From Ornithinimicrobium flavum (GTDB lineage: Bacteria; Actinomycetota; Actinomycetes; Actinomycetales; Dermatophilaceae): 64,000 bases of DNA. The DNA lies in contig NZ_CP038213.1 in assembly GCF_004526345.1 (NCBI RefSeq), positions 496,001-560,000 of the forward strand, in the 5' to 3' direction. The notes under the pieces are model-generated. The model saw nothing but the letters and a program-made list of their open reading frames with translations, did not search any database and was not told the DNA's origin. How positions within the stretch are numbered: position 1 is the first letter of the stretch; each line of letters opens with the position of its first letter. Shown here piece after piece: positions 23,652 to 32,087 of this stretch. The position numbers were made by a program, and so were the translations under genes.

Positions 23652-24472
23652 GACCGACCGGCCCGGCCGACCCGGGATGGCGGGGCGGGGCGTGGGGCGA
23701 GCGGGCCCACGCCGTCCTGTGCCCCAACCCCTCCCCGATGACGCTCGAGGGCACCAACACCTGGGTGCTCTCCGAGCCGGGCAGCACCGACGTCGTGGTG
23801 GTGGATCCCGGGCCTCTGCACGAGGAGCACCTGCAGGCGGTGCTCGACCACGTCGGGTCCCGCGGGGCCCGGGTCGCGCTCACGCTTCTCACCCACGGCC
23901 ACGACGACCACGCCGAGTCCGCCGGCCGCTGGGCCGAGCTGACCGGTGCCCCGGTCCGGGCCGTGGGTCGCGGGCACGACGACCTGGAGGAGGGTGAGGT
24001 GGTCCGGGTCGGGGGGCTGGAGCTGCTGACGGTCCGCACCCCCGGCCACACCGCCGACTCCGTCTCCTTCCTGCTGCCCGCCGAGCAGGTCCTGCTCACC
24101 GGTGACACGGTGCTCGGCCGGGGCACCACCGTCGTGGCCTACCCCGACGGCGACCTCACCTCATACCTCGCCTCCCTGGAGCGGCTGCGGACGCTGACCG
24201 GGTCGGGCCGCGCCACGAGCATCGCCCCCGGCCACGGGCCGGTGGTGCCCGACGCCGCGGGGACGGTCGAGCACTACTGGCGGCACCGCCACGAGCGGCT
24301 CGAGCAGGTGCGGGACGCGGTGGAGCGGCTGCGCGCGGATCCCGCCCCGGTCGCCGGGGCGGATCTGGCCGACCGGGTCGTGCAGCTGGTGTATGCCGAC
24401 GTCCCCCGGGAGGTGTGGCCGGCGGCCCGGCTCTCGGTGCTGGCGCAGCTGGACTACCTGGGACGGTTGTAG
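23648..24472 (+). CDS. Metallo-beta-lactamase-fold hydrolase (LACTB2-like)
   Basis: A 274-residue MBL-fold protein. The metal-binding signature THGHDDHAES (HxHxDH) is at residues about 87-96. A further His is in RTPGHTADS, Asp in LTGDTVLG, and the last His in APGHGP. The N-terminal NPSPMTLEGTNTWVL is the mark of the LACTB2/ribonuclease-Z-like endoribonuclease group, and the C-terminal winged helix (VVQLVYADVPREVWPAARLSVLAQLDYL) fits it too. It belongs to the oxidoreductase-DUF4177-ridA-Nudix operon and ends it. Likely an RNA or thioester hydrolase; true substrate unknown. Confidence 0.85.
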   Translation: MRPTGPADPGWRGGAWGERAHAVLCPNPSPMTLEGTNTWVLSEPGSTDVVVVDPGPLHEEHLQAVLDHVGSRGARVALTLLTHGHDDHAESAGRWAELTGAPVRAVGRGHDDLEEGEVVRVGGLELLTVRTPGHTADSVSFLLPAEQVLLTGDTVLGRGTTVVAYPDGDLTSYLASLERLRTLTGSGRATSIAPGHGPVVPDAAGTVEHYWRHRHERLEQVRDAVERLRADPAPVAGADLADRVVQLVYADVPREVWPAARLSVLAQLDYLGRL

Positions 24473-24499
24473 CCCACCCGTCCGCGCGCCCCGGACGGG

Positions 24500-25177
24500 C
24501 TAGCGGGCCCGGCGGCGCAACCGGTCGGTATCCAGCAGGACCACCGACTTGGCGCCCAGCGTGAGCCACCCCCGGTGGGCGAAGTCGGCCAGCGCCTTGT
24601 TGACCGTCTCCCTGCTCGCGCCGACCAGCTGGGCCAGCTCCTCCTGGGTCAGGTCGTGCGTGACCGCCACCCCGTCCTCGGTGCGTCGGCCGAACCGGTC
24701 GGACAGGTCCAGCAGGGCCTTGGCGACCCGGCCGGGCACGTCGGTGAAGACCAGGTCGGACATCCCCTCGTTGGTGCGGCGCAACCGGTGGGCCAGCCCG
24801 GCCAGCATCTGCATGGCCACCTCCGGGTGCTCGCCGAGGAAGCGGCGCAGGGCGTCGTTGCCCAGCGAGATGAGCTCGGTGTCGGAGACGACGTAGCCGG
24901 TGCTGAGACGCGGGCCGGGGTCGAACAGGCTCAGCTCCCCGAACATCTCCCCCGGACCGAGGACCGACAGCAGGCTCTCGCGCCCGTCGCCGGAGCCGCG
25001 GGCCAGCTTGATCTTGCCCGAGACGATGACGTAGAGCGAATCCCCGGGATCACCCTCCCGGAAGACCACCTCCCCCCGGGACAGGCGCAGCGGTGTCATC
25101 GAGTCCATGAGGCGGTCCGCGGTCTCCTCGTCGAGGGCGGCGAAGAGCGGCGCTTTCATCACGACAGGCCGGTACAC
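24500..25177 (-). CDS. Crp/Fnr-family transcriptional regulator (GlxR-like)
   Basis: A 225-residue regulator with an N-terminal cyclic-nucleotide-binding domain (about residues 8-125, including the phosphate-binding cassette [18 protein letters not shown]) and a C-terminal HTH_Crp (about 155-222, [24 protein letters not shown]). The cassette lacks the classical RxA...T arrangement of E. coli Crp but matches actinobacterial GlxR/Crp orthologues, which respond to cAMP and control carbon and respiratory genes. The placement beside nth is conserved in actinobacteria (recalled). The start is uncertain: GTG 25177 (chosen) or ATG 25159. Confidence 0.85.
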   Translation of the reverse strand: MYRPVVMKAPLFAALDEETADRLMDSMTPLRLSRGEVVFREGDPGDSLYVIVSGKIKLARGSGDGRESLLSVLGPGEMFGELSLFDPGPRLSTGYVVSDTELISLGNDALRRFLGEHPEVAMQMLAGLAHRLRRTNEGMSDLVFTDVPGRVAKALLDLSDRFGRRTEDGVAVTHDLTQEELAQLVGASRETVNKALADFAHRGWLTLGAKSVVLLDTDRLRRRAR

Positions 25178-25250
25178 ACCATCATCGTGCCATGACCAGC
25201 AGCGCAACGGGGGGAGCCGGTGTGTCGCACGTCACGTCTACGCTGGACGG

Positions 25251-26015
25251 GTGACCCTCCCCACCGACCTTCCCGCCGGCCTGCCCGCCCCCGGTGCGAC
25301 GCCGGACCGGACACCCGCGGGGGAGACCCCCCTGGCGTTGACGCGGCGGGCCCGCCGCATGGCGCGGCTGCTGGAGCAGCGCTACCCCGACGCCGGGTGC
25401 GAGCTCGACTTCCAGGACGCCTACCAGCTGCTCGTCGCGACCGTCCTGTCGGCCCAGACGACGGACCTGCGCGTCAACGGGGTCACCCCGGCCCTGTTCG
25501 CGCGCTACCCGGACGCCGCCGCCCTGGCCACGGCCGACCGCACCGAGGTCGAGACCATCGTGCAGCCCACGGGCTTCTTCCGCGCCAAGGCCGACTCCCT
25601 GCTGCGTCTGGCGCAGGCGCTCGTCGAGCGCTTCGACGGGCAGGTCCCGGGCCGGCTGCAGGACCTCGTGACCCTCCCCGGGGTCGGCCGCAAGACCGCC
25701 AACGTGGTCCTCGGGGACGCCTTCGGCGTCCCGGGCATCACGGTCGACACGCACTTCGGCCGGTTGGTCCGGCGGTTCGGCTGGACCGCGGAGGAGGACC
25801 CGGTCAAGGTCGAGCACGCCGTGGGGGCCCTCTTCCCGCGCAAGGACTGGACCCGGCTGTCCCACGTCCTCATCTTCCACGGCCGCCGCACCTGCCACGC
25901 CCGTCGTCCGGCCTGCGGGGCCTGCCCGGTGGCGCGCCTGTGCCCGTCCTACGGGACGGGCGAGACCGACCCGGTCGAGGCCCAGGCCCTCGTCCGCTCG
26001 GCGCCGCGCCGGTGA
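25251..26015 (+). CDS. nth: Endonuclease III (DNA glycosylase/AP lyase)
   Basis: A 254-residue base-excision repair enzyme that removes oxidised pyrimidines and nicks at AP sites. The helix-hairpin-helix [11 protein letters not shown] carries catalytic Lys148, and Asp166 in VDTHFGR is the second catalytic residue. The 4Fe-4S cluster loop is Cys215-x6-Cys222-x2-Cys225-x5-Cys231. The N-terminus is about 30 residues longer than in E. coli, as in other actinobacteria; start GTG 25251. It is followed after 10 bp by a CoA-type Nudix gene, as in mycobacteria. Confidence 0.95.
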   Translation: MTLPTDLPAGLPAPGATPDRTPAGETPLALTRRARRMARLLEQRYPDAGCELDFQDAYQLLVATVLSAQTTDLRVNGVTPALFARYPDAAALATADRTEVETIVQPTGFFRAKADSLLRLAQALVERFDGQVPGRLQDLVTLPGVGRKTANVVLGDAFGVPGITVDTHFGRLVRRFGWTAEEDPVKVEHAVGALFPRKDWTRLSHVLIFHGRRTCHARRPACGACPVARLCPSYGTGETDPVEAQALVRSAPRR

Positions 26016-26025
26016 GGGGGCCGGC

Positions 26026-26685
26026 GTGACGGCATACCTCCCCCCGGCCTGGCTCACCGACCTGGCCGCGGCGCTGCCCGGTGTCGACGGGGAGCGGTTC
26101 AGCCGCTTCCTCCCGCCGCCCGAGGGCGGCCGCCGGCATTCGGCGGTGCTCATCCTCTTCGCCCCCGGGGTGCACGAGCCGCAGGACCCGGGTGCCACGA
26201 CGGTCGTGATCACCGAGCGCGCCCACACGATGCGCTCGCACGCCGGGCAGCCGGCCTTCCCTGGAGGGGGCACCGAGCCGCAGGACGTCGACGCGCCCGC
26301 GACCGCGCTCCGCGAGGCGTGGGAGGAGATCGACCTGCACCCTCCCACCGTCGACGTGCTGGGCACCCTGCCGACGCTCCACATCCCGGTCAGCGGCTAC
26401 GACGTCACGCCGGTGCTGGGGTGGTGGCGGGAGCCCGACCCGGCCACCCTGTGGGCCAAGGACGAGCGCGAGGTCGCCCGGGTGCTCCAACCGCCGGTGT
26501 CCTCCCTGACCGACCCGGCGGGCCGCTTCCAGGTGCGGCACCCGAGCGGCTTCGTGGGGCCGGCCTGGGACGTCGAGGGGCTCCTGGTCTGGGGTTTCAC
26601 CGGTGGTCTGCTCGACCGGCTCCTCGACCTGGCGGGCATCGCCCCGTCGTGGTCCCCGGTGCGCACCCTCGACCTGGAGCTCTGA
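26026..26685 (+). CDS. Nudix hydrolase, CoA pyrophosphatase type
   Basis: A 219-residue protein. The CoA-specific upstream motif reads LITERAHTMRSHAGQPAFPGG in outline (VVITERAHTMRSHAGQPAFP visible at residues about 60-79), merging into the Nudix box GGGTEPQDVDAPATALREAWEE. This combination marks the NudL/PCD1-type CoA diphosphatases that cleave CoA to phosphopantetheine and 3',5'-ADP. Length agrees. It follows nth, as in other actinobacteria. GTG start at 26026. Confidence 0.85.
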   Translation: MTAYLPPAWLTDLAAALPGVDGERFSRFLPPPEGGRRHSAVLILFAPGVHEPQDPGATTVVITERAHTMRSHAGQPAFPGGGTEPQDVDAPATALREAWEEIDLHPPTVDVLGTLPTLHIPVSGYDVTPVLGWWREPDPATLWAKDEREVARVLQPPVSSLTDPAGRFQVRHPSGFVGPAWDVEGLLVWGFTGGLLDRLLDLAGIAPSWSPVRTLDLEL

Positions 26686-26770
26686 GGCCGCCGGGACGAC
26701 AGGACGCCGCCCCCCTGGAGGGGACGGCGTCGGGTCACGGCCGGGTCGGTCGGACCCGGTGACGGGTGGC

Positions 26771-27319
26771 TCAGCTACGGGTGGCCTCGCGGCGCTCCAC
26801 GTCGAGGGCGTTGTCCAGGGCCTTGGCGGCCGGGGTGGCGCCGGAACCGCTGAGGTGCTCGGTGCCGGGGGCGAGCATGCCGGCCTTGTGGGGGGGCTGG
26901 GCCGAGGCCTTGAGCTTCTCCACGGTCTGCTTGCCCTGGTCGATGGCCTTCTCCGGCTTGCCCTTGACCTGGGTGACCTGACCCTTGCCGACGAGCGCGA
27001 GGACACCGGCCACGACGAAGAGCAGGGCCGCCATGATGAGCAGGCCTGCCCACCAGGGCAGCCAGATCGCGATGACGCCCGCCAGGCCGAGGAAGAGCAG
27101 GCCGAGGCCGTAGAGACCGAACAGGGCGGCACCGGCGAACATGCCGGCCCCCTTGCCGGCGTGCGTGACGTCCTGCTTGATCTCGGCCTTGGCGAGCTCG
27201 AGCTCGCCGCGCATGATCTGCGACAGGTCGGTGGAGACGTCGGAGACCAACTGTCCCAGCGTGCGCTCGCCGGTGACGCCGGTCAGGGGCGGCGGGGCGT
27301 CGTTCACAGGAGATGACAT
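26771..27319 (-). CDS. Phage-holin-like (DUF1469) membrane protein
   Basis: A 182-residue protein. The N-terminal amphipathic segment (residues about 19-50: ERTLGQLVSDVSTDLSQIM, ELELAKAEI) and two membrane helices (about 60-84 and 88-112) make up the Putative Actinobacterial Holin-X/DUF1469 fold. A charged C-terminal tail follows (GKPEKAIDQGKQTVEKLKA and on). The family is common in actinobacterial chromosomes and is not a sign of prophage. ATG 27319 chosen because the upstream frame lacks a domain. It is convergent with the nth-Nudix pair, with 85 bp between. Confidence 0.8.
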   Translation of the reverse strand: MSSPVNDAPPPLTGVTGERTLGQLVSDVSTDLSQIMRGELELAKAEIKQDVTHAGKGAGMFAGAALFGLYGLGLLFLGLAGVIAIWLPWWAGLLIMAALLFVVAGVLALVGKGQVTQVKGKPEKAIDQGKQTVEKLKASAQPPHKAGMLAPGTEHLSGSGATPAAKALDNALDVERREATRS

Positions 27320-27678
27320 GGCTCGGATGCTATCCCGTGCGCGGGCCGGTCGCAGGATCAGCGCTCGGGCGGACCGGTGCACCGTGGCGCAGGGACGGTC
27401 GCTGGGGCGGGGGCTCAGCAGAAGGATGTCCGCCCGGCACACCCCTGTGAGTGCCGGGCGGACACCCTGTCGACTCACCGGTCCCGTGACAGCCGGTGGG
27501 GCACTACCCGAAGCGGGGGCCACCGAGGTCGATGCCTCTCATCCTGCCAGCACGCGCGGGTGCCACCAAGAGGGTTTCGGTCAAGACTTGGTAAGGACCC
27601 GCCGGTAACATCGGCCCGCCTCGCCGGGCCCGTCCGGGCCTCTCCGGGGGTCGAGGGGGCCGCTCGTAGGGTGGGCGG
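27320..27678. other. Intergenic region with hairpin
   Basis: A 359-bp gap between divergent genes. It must hold promoters for both the holin-like gene (minus) and the Fic-like gene (plus). A strong 13-bp-arm hairpin lies at 27428-27463. No gene is supported; the GC-rich sequence offers no clear -35/-10 pair. Confidence 0.5.
27428..27463. terminator. Perfect 13-bp stem-loop in divergent intergenic region
   Basis: GTCCGCCCGGCAC and GTGCCGGGCGGAC pair around a 10-base loop. No T-run follows on either strand, so it may be a regulatory hairpin or a protein-binding dyad rather than a terminator; it lies between two divergent genes, where no terminator is needed. Confidence 0.45.
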
Positions 27679-28554
27679 ATGACCTCGCCCCCCCTGGACG
27701 CCCTGCGTGCGCTCGCCGACCTCCCCGGCGTGCAGGAGGCCGTGGACGAGGCCAGGGACGCGTGCACCCGCCTACGTTGGCACCAGGCGCTGCGGCGTCG
27801 CACGCCCGAGGCGGCCGCGGAGTCCCGCGTCCGCGGGGCGACGGCCTCGGCGCTGCTCGAGGGGGCAGAGCCCGCCGGTTCCGAGGCGAGCCTGCCGCTC
27901 GTCCGCGACCTGATGCGCGGCGCCGTGCCGTGGCAGGCGAGGGGCCAGGACCCGGTGTGGCAGGTGCTCTCCGGCGTCGTCCGGGCCACAGCGGCCACCG
28001 AGCACGTGGGCGCCACGCACCTGCGCGCGCCGGCACAGCTGCTCGCCGCGCTGCACACGGCCGCGACCGCGGGCCTGCTGCCCGAGGACCAGGTCGGGCG
28101 TCCTCGCTCGTCCGACGGGTGCCCGGAGGCCGTCGAGGTCCTCGGGGCCGCACCGGCGGTCGAGGAGTCGCTGCAACGGCTGAGGCTGGTGCACGAGCTG
28201 GTCGCCGCGGTCCCGGGAGGCCGCGTCCCGGTGCTCGTGCTGTCGGCCGTGGTGCACGCGGAGATCGCCGTGGGGCGGCCCTTCGTCGCGGGCAACGCCG
28301 TGGTCGCACGTGCCCTGGACCGGGTGCTCGTCAGGGTGGGGGGTCTCGACCCCACGGGGGTGGCGGTGCCGGAGGCCGGACATGCGGACCGTGCGGGCAC
28401 CGACTACCGTGGCGCTCTGGCCGCCTACGCCGAGGGAGGGCCCGAGGGGGTCCGGCTGTGGCTGATCCACTGCGCGCACGCCGTGGGTCGGGCGGCCGAG
28501 GAGGGTGCCCGGGTCGCGGACGCGGTGCTCGCGGGAAAGCTGCCGCAGCGGTGA
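27679..28554 (+). CDS. Degenerate Fic-domain-like protein (probable pseudoenzyme)
   Basis: A 291-residue protein with two Fic-family landmarks. Residues 57-62 (SALLEG) match the inhibitory-helix motif [S/T]xxxE[G/N]. Residues 193-211 (HAEIAVG, then RPFVAGNAVVAR) align with the catalytic HxFx(D/E)GNGRxxR loop, but the catalytic His is replaced by Arg200, the metal-binding acid by Ala204, and the GR pair by AV. AMP transfer as in active Fic enzymes is therefore unlikely. It lies directly upstream of the Tad pilus cluster on the same strand, separated by a terminator. In such actinobacterial loci it is often annotated as an oxidoreductase or hypothetical. The Fic relationship is my reading of the motifs. 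Confidence 0.6.
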   Translation: MTSPPLDALRALADLPGVQEAVDEARDACTRLRWHQALRRRTPEAAAESRVRGATASALLEGAEPAGSEASLPLVRDLMRGAVPWQARGQDPVWQVLSGVVRATAATEHVGATHLRAPAQLLAALHTAATAGLLPEDQVGRPRSSDGCPEAVEVLGAAPAVEESLQRLRLVHELVAAVPGGRVPVLVLSAVVHAEIAVGRPFVAGNAVVARALDRVLVRVGGLDPTGVAVPEAGHADRAGTDYRGALAAYAEGGPEGVRLWLIHCAHAVGRAAEEGARVADAVLAGKLPQR

Positions 28555-28706
28555 CGCGATGGAAGTCCAAGCGGAGGTACCCGGTCCGACGAGTTTCGGG
28601 TATCGCTTGCGTCGCACCCATCGCATGGGGCATACTCACACCTAGCGCTCCTCGCAAGAGTTGTAGCGCGGGTGCACAGGGTCATCCCCCCCTGACCTTG
28701 GGCACC

Positions 28707-28749
28707 GACGGCCCCGGCATCCCCCCCGCCGGGGCCGTCCCCTTTTCCC
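28707..28749 (+). terminator. Rho-independent terminator after the Fic-like gene
   Basis: GACGGCCCCGGC (28707-28718) pairs with GCCGGGGCCGTC (28728-28739) around a 9-base loop, followed by CCCTTTTCCC. It isolates the Fic-like gene from the Tad cluster. The surrounding gap 28555-28908 shows no gene and should include the Tad promoter. Confidence 0.7.
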
Positions 28750-28908
28750 AGGGCGCGTTCGGGTATGCGGTCTGGCAGAGCGCGCTGACCTGCTTCTTGA
28801 CCAACTCTTGACCTTCTCTCGTGGCGACCGGCGACCCTCTGTGTCGTCGGGTGCGGTGGTCGCCCACACGGGTCGGCGGGTCGGGGGAGCGGTCCACAGG
28901 CCAGCCCC

Positions 28909-29991
28909 GTGGACTACCGGAGGACGGTGCCTGCAGCCACGCTCGGGTCCATGGACAGGTCCGCGAGCCTCGGCGAGCTGCTGGCCGCCCTCGGCCCCCT
29001 CGGCCCGCTGGTCGACGACGAGCGGGTCACCGACGTCCTCGTCAACGGCGCCACGGGAGTGTGGGTCGACCGGGGCGGGGGTGTGGAGCCCAGCACCGTC
29101 CTGCTCCAGGACGAGCGCGGCGTGCGCCGGCTCGCGGTGCGCCTCGCCGCGATGGCCGGTCAGCGGCTCGACGAGTCCTCGCCCTGGGTGGACGGACTGC
29201 TCCCGGGCGGCGTGCGTCTGCACGCGCTGCTCCCGCCCCTGGTGGCGGGAGGTGCCCACCTGAGCCTGCGGATACCACGCCGCGCCGTCCCGGGGCTGGC
29301 GGACCTGCGGGCCTGGGGGGCGGTGGACGACCTCGCCGAGGCCGTGCTGCGTGGCGTGGTGAGATCGGGTGCCTCCTTCGTCGTGTCAGGAGGGACGGGC
29401 ACGGGCAAGACGACGATGCTCGCGGTGCTACTGGGTCTGGTCCCGCGGGAGGAGCGGGTCGTCGTGGTCGAGGACGTGCGCGAGCTGCGCGTCGATCATC
29501 CGCACGTCGTGCACCTGCAGGGCCGGAGCGCCAACGTCGAGGGGCGGGGGGAGATCCCGCTGACCACCCTCGTCCGGCAGTCCCTCCGCATGCGGCCCGA
29601 CCGGGTGGTGGTCGGCGAGGTCCGGGGAGCCGAGGTCCGCGAGCTGCTCACGGCCCTCAACACCGGGCACGAGGGTGGGTGCGGGACCCTGCACGCCAAC
29701 ACCGCGGGGGACGTCGTCACGCGGTTCGAGGCGCTGGGCGCCCTGGCCGACCTCTCGCCGGCCGCCGTCCACGCCCAGCTGGCCAGCGCGATCCACGTGG
29801 TCCTGCACGTGGACCGCGGGGTGGCCGGGCGGCGCCTCCGGGAGGTCGGGACGCTCCGCCAGGACGCCACGGGCCGCGTACGGTGCGAGACCGCCCTGTC
29901 CGGGGGGCCCGGTGCCTGGGTCCGCGGACCGGCCTGGGGTGATCTCGCCGCACGGGTGGGTGCTACCTGGCCCGGGGGCGGCGGGTCGTGA
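28909..29991 (+). CDS. Tad/Flp pilus assembly ATPase TadA
   Basis: A 360-residue secretion-type hexameric ATPase that drives assembly of Flp pili at the cytoplasmic face. The N-terminal domain opens DERVTDVLVNGATGVWVDRG. Walker A is GGTGTGKT (residues about 160-167), the Asp box lies in VVVVEDVRELR, Walker B is VVVGEVRGAEV, and the His box is in HEGGCGTLHANT. It is shorter than full TadA/CpaF because the usual N-terminal extension is absent, as is normal in actinobacteria. The start may be GTG 28909 or ATG 28951; both are upstream of the first conserved segment. The stop overlaps the TadB start (29988-29991). Confidence 0.85.
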   Translation: MDYRRTVPAATLGSMDRSASLGELLAALGPLGPLVDDERVTDVLVNGATGVWVDRGGGVEPSTVLLQDERGVRRLAVRLAAMAGQRLDESSPWVDGLLPGGVRLHALLPPLVAGGAHLSLRIPRRAVPGLADLRAWGAVDDLAEAVLRGVVRSGASFVVSGGTGTGKTTMLAVLLGLVPREERVVVVEDVRELRVDHPHVVHLQGRSANVEGRGEIPLTTLVRQSLRMRPDRVVVGEVRGAEVRELLTALNTGHEGGCGTLHANTAGDVVTRFEALGALADLSPAAVHAQLASAIHVVLHVDRGVAGRRLREVGTLRQDATGRVRCETALSGGPGAWVRGPAWGDLAARVGATWPGGGGS

Positions 29992-30725
29992 CGGGCGCCG
30001 GACCGGGTCCGGCCGGCGCCCTGCTGGTCGGGCTCGTGGTGGGGCTGGCCGTCCTGGTGTGGCCGGTGAGGTCCGGTGCGCCGGGGTCGGGTCGGGGTCG
30101 GGGTCACCCGCGCCGGGGGGTCACGGCCCGGTGGGTCCGCGCGGTGTCCACGGCCCTCGCCCGCTGGCGGGGAGCCGGCGCTGACCGCCGGGCCCGGATG
30201 GCCGAGCTGCAGGTGCTCGACGGGCTGGCCGCTGCCCTCGAGGCCGGGCTCCCGGTCTCCCGGGCCGTCCAGCTCGCCGTGGGTGGGAGCGACCCCGGCG
30301 GCGCCTGGGAGCAGCTCGCCGGCGCCGCCGCCGAGGGGCGTCAGCTGGGAGCGGCCTGGACGCGGTTGGCGCGGCAGACCGGAAGCCCCACGCTCGCGTC
30401 GGTGTCACGGGCGTGGCGGGTCGCCGAGCTGACCGGGGCGCCGCTGGCCGCCGCCCTGCGTGTCAGCGCGCACGCAGGCCGGGAGCGCGCCCGACTCACG
30501 CGGGCTCTCCAGGTCGCCGTCGCCGGGCCCCGGGCCACCGTCGCCGTCCTGACCGCCCTCCCGCTGGCCGGGGTGGGGCTGGCGGCGGTGCTGGGTGTCG
30601 GCCCCGCTGCCCTCTACGGTCATCCCGTGGCCCACGCCTCGGTGGGGACCGGTGCCGTCCTGCTCCTGGCGGGCCAGGTCTGGGTGCGGCGCCTGGTGGC
30701 CACGGTCCTGGGGGGTTCCGCATGA
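29988..30725 (+). CDS. Tad pilus inner-membrane platform protein TadB
   Basis: A 245-residue type II secretion F-domain protein. There is an N-terminal membrane helix (about residues 9-25), the cytoplasmic T2SSF helical bundle (about 68-175, LQVLDGLAAALEAGLPVSRAVQLA ... RVAELTGAPLAAALRVSA), and two C-terminal helices (about 182-205 and 215-235). It pairs with TadC to form the platform that TadA drives. GTG start overlapping tadA by four bases indicates coupled translation. Size is typical of the short actinobacterial form (Rv3658c-like). Confidence 0.8.
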   Translation: MTGAGPGPAGALLVGLVVGLAVLVWPVRSGAPGSGRGRGHPRRGVTARWVRAVSTALARWRGAGADRRARMAELQVLDGLAAALEAGLPVSRAVQLAVGGSDPGGAWEQLAGAAAEGRQLGAAWTRLARQTGSPTLASVSRAWRVAELTGAPLAAALRVSAHAGRERARLTRALQVAVAGPRATVAVLTALPLAGVGLAAVLGVGPAALYGHPVAHASVGTGAVLLLAGQVWVRRLVATVLGGSA

Positions 30726-30741
30726 CGGGCGGTCCCGTGTG

Positions 30742-31314
30742 ATGGCGGTCCTGGCGGGTGCGCTGGCCGCCGCCGCGGTGCTGCTGTGGTGGCGTCCGCC
30801 GGACCCGGCCTGGACGCCGGCGCGGGCCGGGCCGCCGCCCTCGCGGCAGCATCGCGGCCGGGACAGGGCGTCGCGGGCGGGTGAGGGAGGAGCCGTCGTG
30901 GCCGAGGCGATGGAGCTGCTGGCCCTGGCCCTGCACGGTGGGGTGTCCCTGGGGGAGGCGACGACCCAGGTGGCCACCGTCCTCCCGTCGAGCCGCAGCG
31001 AGCAGCTGGGCAGGGTGGGCCGGGCGTTGGTGGCCGGGGCGGACGTCGACGAGGCCTGGGCCGAGGCCGGCCCGGACTGGGTCTCGGCCCGGACCGCTCT
31101 GGAGCTGGCGGCGATCGCCGGCGTGGCCCCGGCGCAGACGCTGAGGCAGGCGGCCCTCGACCTTCGGGGCGACCTGGTCTCGGACGTCGAGCTCGCCACG
31201 GCCCGGTTGGGCGTGCGCCTGGTCCTGCCCCTGGGTCTGACCTTCCTGCCGGCCTTCGTGCTGATCAGCGTGCTTCCCCTGGTCCTGGCGCTCACCCGCG
31301 AGCTGGCCTGGTGA
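30742..31314 (+). CDS. Tad pilus inner-membrane platform protein TadC
   Basis: A 190-residue partner of TadB. It has an N-terminal helix (residues 2-17), the F-domain bundle (about 50-150, MELLALALHGGVSLGEATTQV ... LELAAIAGVAPAQTLRQAALDL) and a hydrophobic C-terminal helix pair ending VLISVLPLVLALTRELAW. The start is ATG 30742, with an immediately preceding GTG at 30739 as an alternative; both follow the tadB stop by less than 20 bp. Reduced length is normal for Rv3657c-like proteins. Confidence 0.8.
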   Translation: MAVLAGALAAAAVLLWWRPPDPAWTPARAGPPPSRQHRGRDRASRAGEGGAVVAEAMELLALALHGGVSLGEATTQVATVLPSSRSEQLGRVGRALVAGADVDEAWAEAGPDWVSARTALELAAIAGVAPAQTLRQAALDLRGDLVSDVELATARLGVRLVLPLGLTFLPAFVLISVLPLVLALTRELAW

Positions 31315-31344
31315 GGTGTCGCAGGGCGCGCCCGATACCCGCCC

Positions 31345-31380
31345 GGGCAACCCGGGCACCCCGGGCACCCCGGGCACCCC
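31345..31380. repeat. Four 9-bp tandem repeats between tadC and the pilin gene
   Basis: Units GGGCAACCC and then three copies of GGGCACCCC, followed by GGGCGG. They lie in the 207-bp gap between the platform gene and the pilin gene. Each unit can pair with its neighbour, so the run can form an alternating stem in RNA and is prone to slippage. Confidence 0.75.
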
Positions 31381-31521
31381 GGGCGGATGCTCCTCCACAC
31401 CTGCACGGCGGGGGGCCGGCCCGTCCACAGACGGTGCCCGACCCTTCCCCGGGGCGGCTCCGGCTCCGCAGGGTAGGACGACAGGCGCCCCATCCGGGGG
31501 TGCTGACCAGAGGAGGGGACC

Positions 31522-31725
31522 ATGAAGAAGTCCACGATCAGGCTGCGCGCCCTGGTGCGCGAGCTGCGTCACCGAGGAGAGGCGGGGATGACGACGGCGG
31601 AGTATGCCGTGGGGACCATCGCCGCCTGCGCGTTCGCCGCGGTGCTGCTGGCGATCCTGAAGTCGGGTGCGGTCAAGGGCGTCGTGACGTCGGTGATCAC
31701 CACCGCGCTGTCGGTGTCGCTGTGA
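31522..31725 (+). CDS. Flp-type pilin-like protein (DUF4244)
   Basis: A 67-residue protein. A basic N-terminus (MKKSTIRLRALVRELRHRGE) is followed by the prepilin-like junction AG-MTTAEYAVG and a single long hydrophobic helix (about residues 26-52). The Glu in TTAEY corresponds to Glu5 of mature type IV-like pilins. This is the DUF4244 pattern seen in actinobacterial Tad loci, and it is the probable major pilin. A strong ribosome-binding site (AGGAGGGGA at about 31512-31520) fits high expression. The stop overlaps the TadE start. No prepilin peptidase is encoded in the window. Confidence 0.85.
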   Translation: MKKSTIRLRALVRELRHRGEAGMTTAEYAVGTIAACAFAAVLLAILKSGAVKGVVTSVITTALSVSL

Positions 31726-32087
31726 GCCCGCGCGGGCACCGGACGAGGGACCGGGGGATGGTGAGCGCCGAGCTGGCCCTCGCCGTCCCGTCGGTCCTTC
31801 TGGTGCTCGCGATCTGTCTCACCGCTCTGGCTCTGGGCGTCGACCAGGTCCGGGTCGTGGATGCGGCGCGCGTCGGGGCGCGCGCCGCATCCCGCGGGGA
31901 GGACCCCGCCGTGGTGGAGGGGCTCGTCCGTGCCCGCGCGCCCCACGGGGCGATGGTCAGCGTCGACGTCGACCACGACCGAGTGGTGGTGACGGTCTCC
32001 GCCCCCGCCCGGGTGCGTTGGCTCCCGGCTGTGCCAGGGGCGCAGGGGTCCGCTCAGGCCCTCTGGGAGCCCGGGGCGGGACCGTGA
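31722..32087 (+). CDS. TadE-like pseudopilin
   Basis: A 121-residue protein with the TadE signature RDRGMVSAELALAVPSVLLVLAIC near residues 10-33: a positively charged start, the AEL pilin-type motif, one membrane helix, then a small extracytoplasmic domain. TadE-type minor pilins prime or decorate Flp pili. GTG start 31722 overlaps the pilin stop, and its own stop overlaps the next gene (32084-32087), giving a tightly coupled string of three genes. Confidence 0.8.
   Translation: MSPRGHRTRDRGMVSAELALAVPSVLLVLAICLTALALGVDQVRVVDAARVGARAASRGEDPAVVEGLVRARAPHGAMVSVDVDHDRVVVTVSAPARVRWLPAVPGAQGSAQALWEPGAGP

Noticed and set aside
26771..27319. Prophage holin indicating a prophage
   Set aside because: Holin-X/DUF1469-type proteins are ordinary chromosomal genes in actinobacteria and no other phage genes lie nearby.
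27428..27463. Standard rho-independent terminator
   Set aside because: No U-tract on either strand and the flanking genes are divergent; kept only as a hairpin of unclear role.
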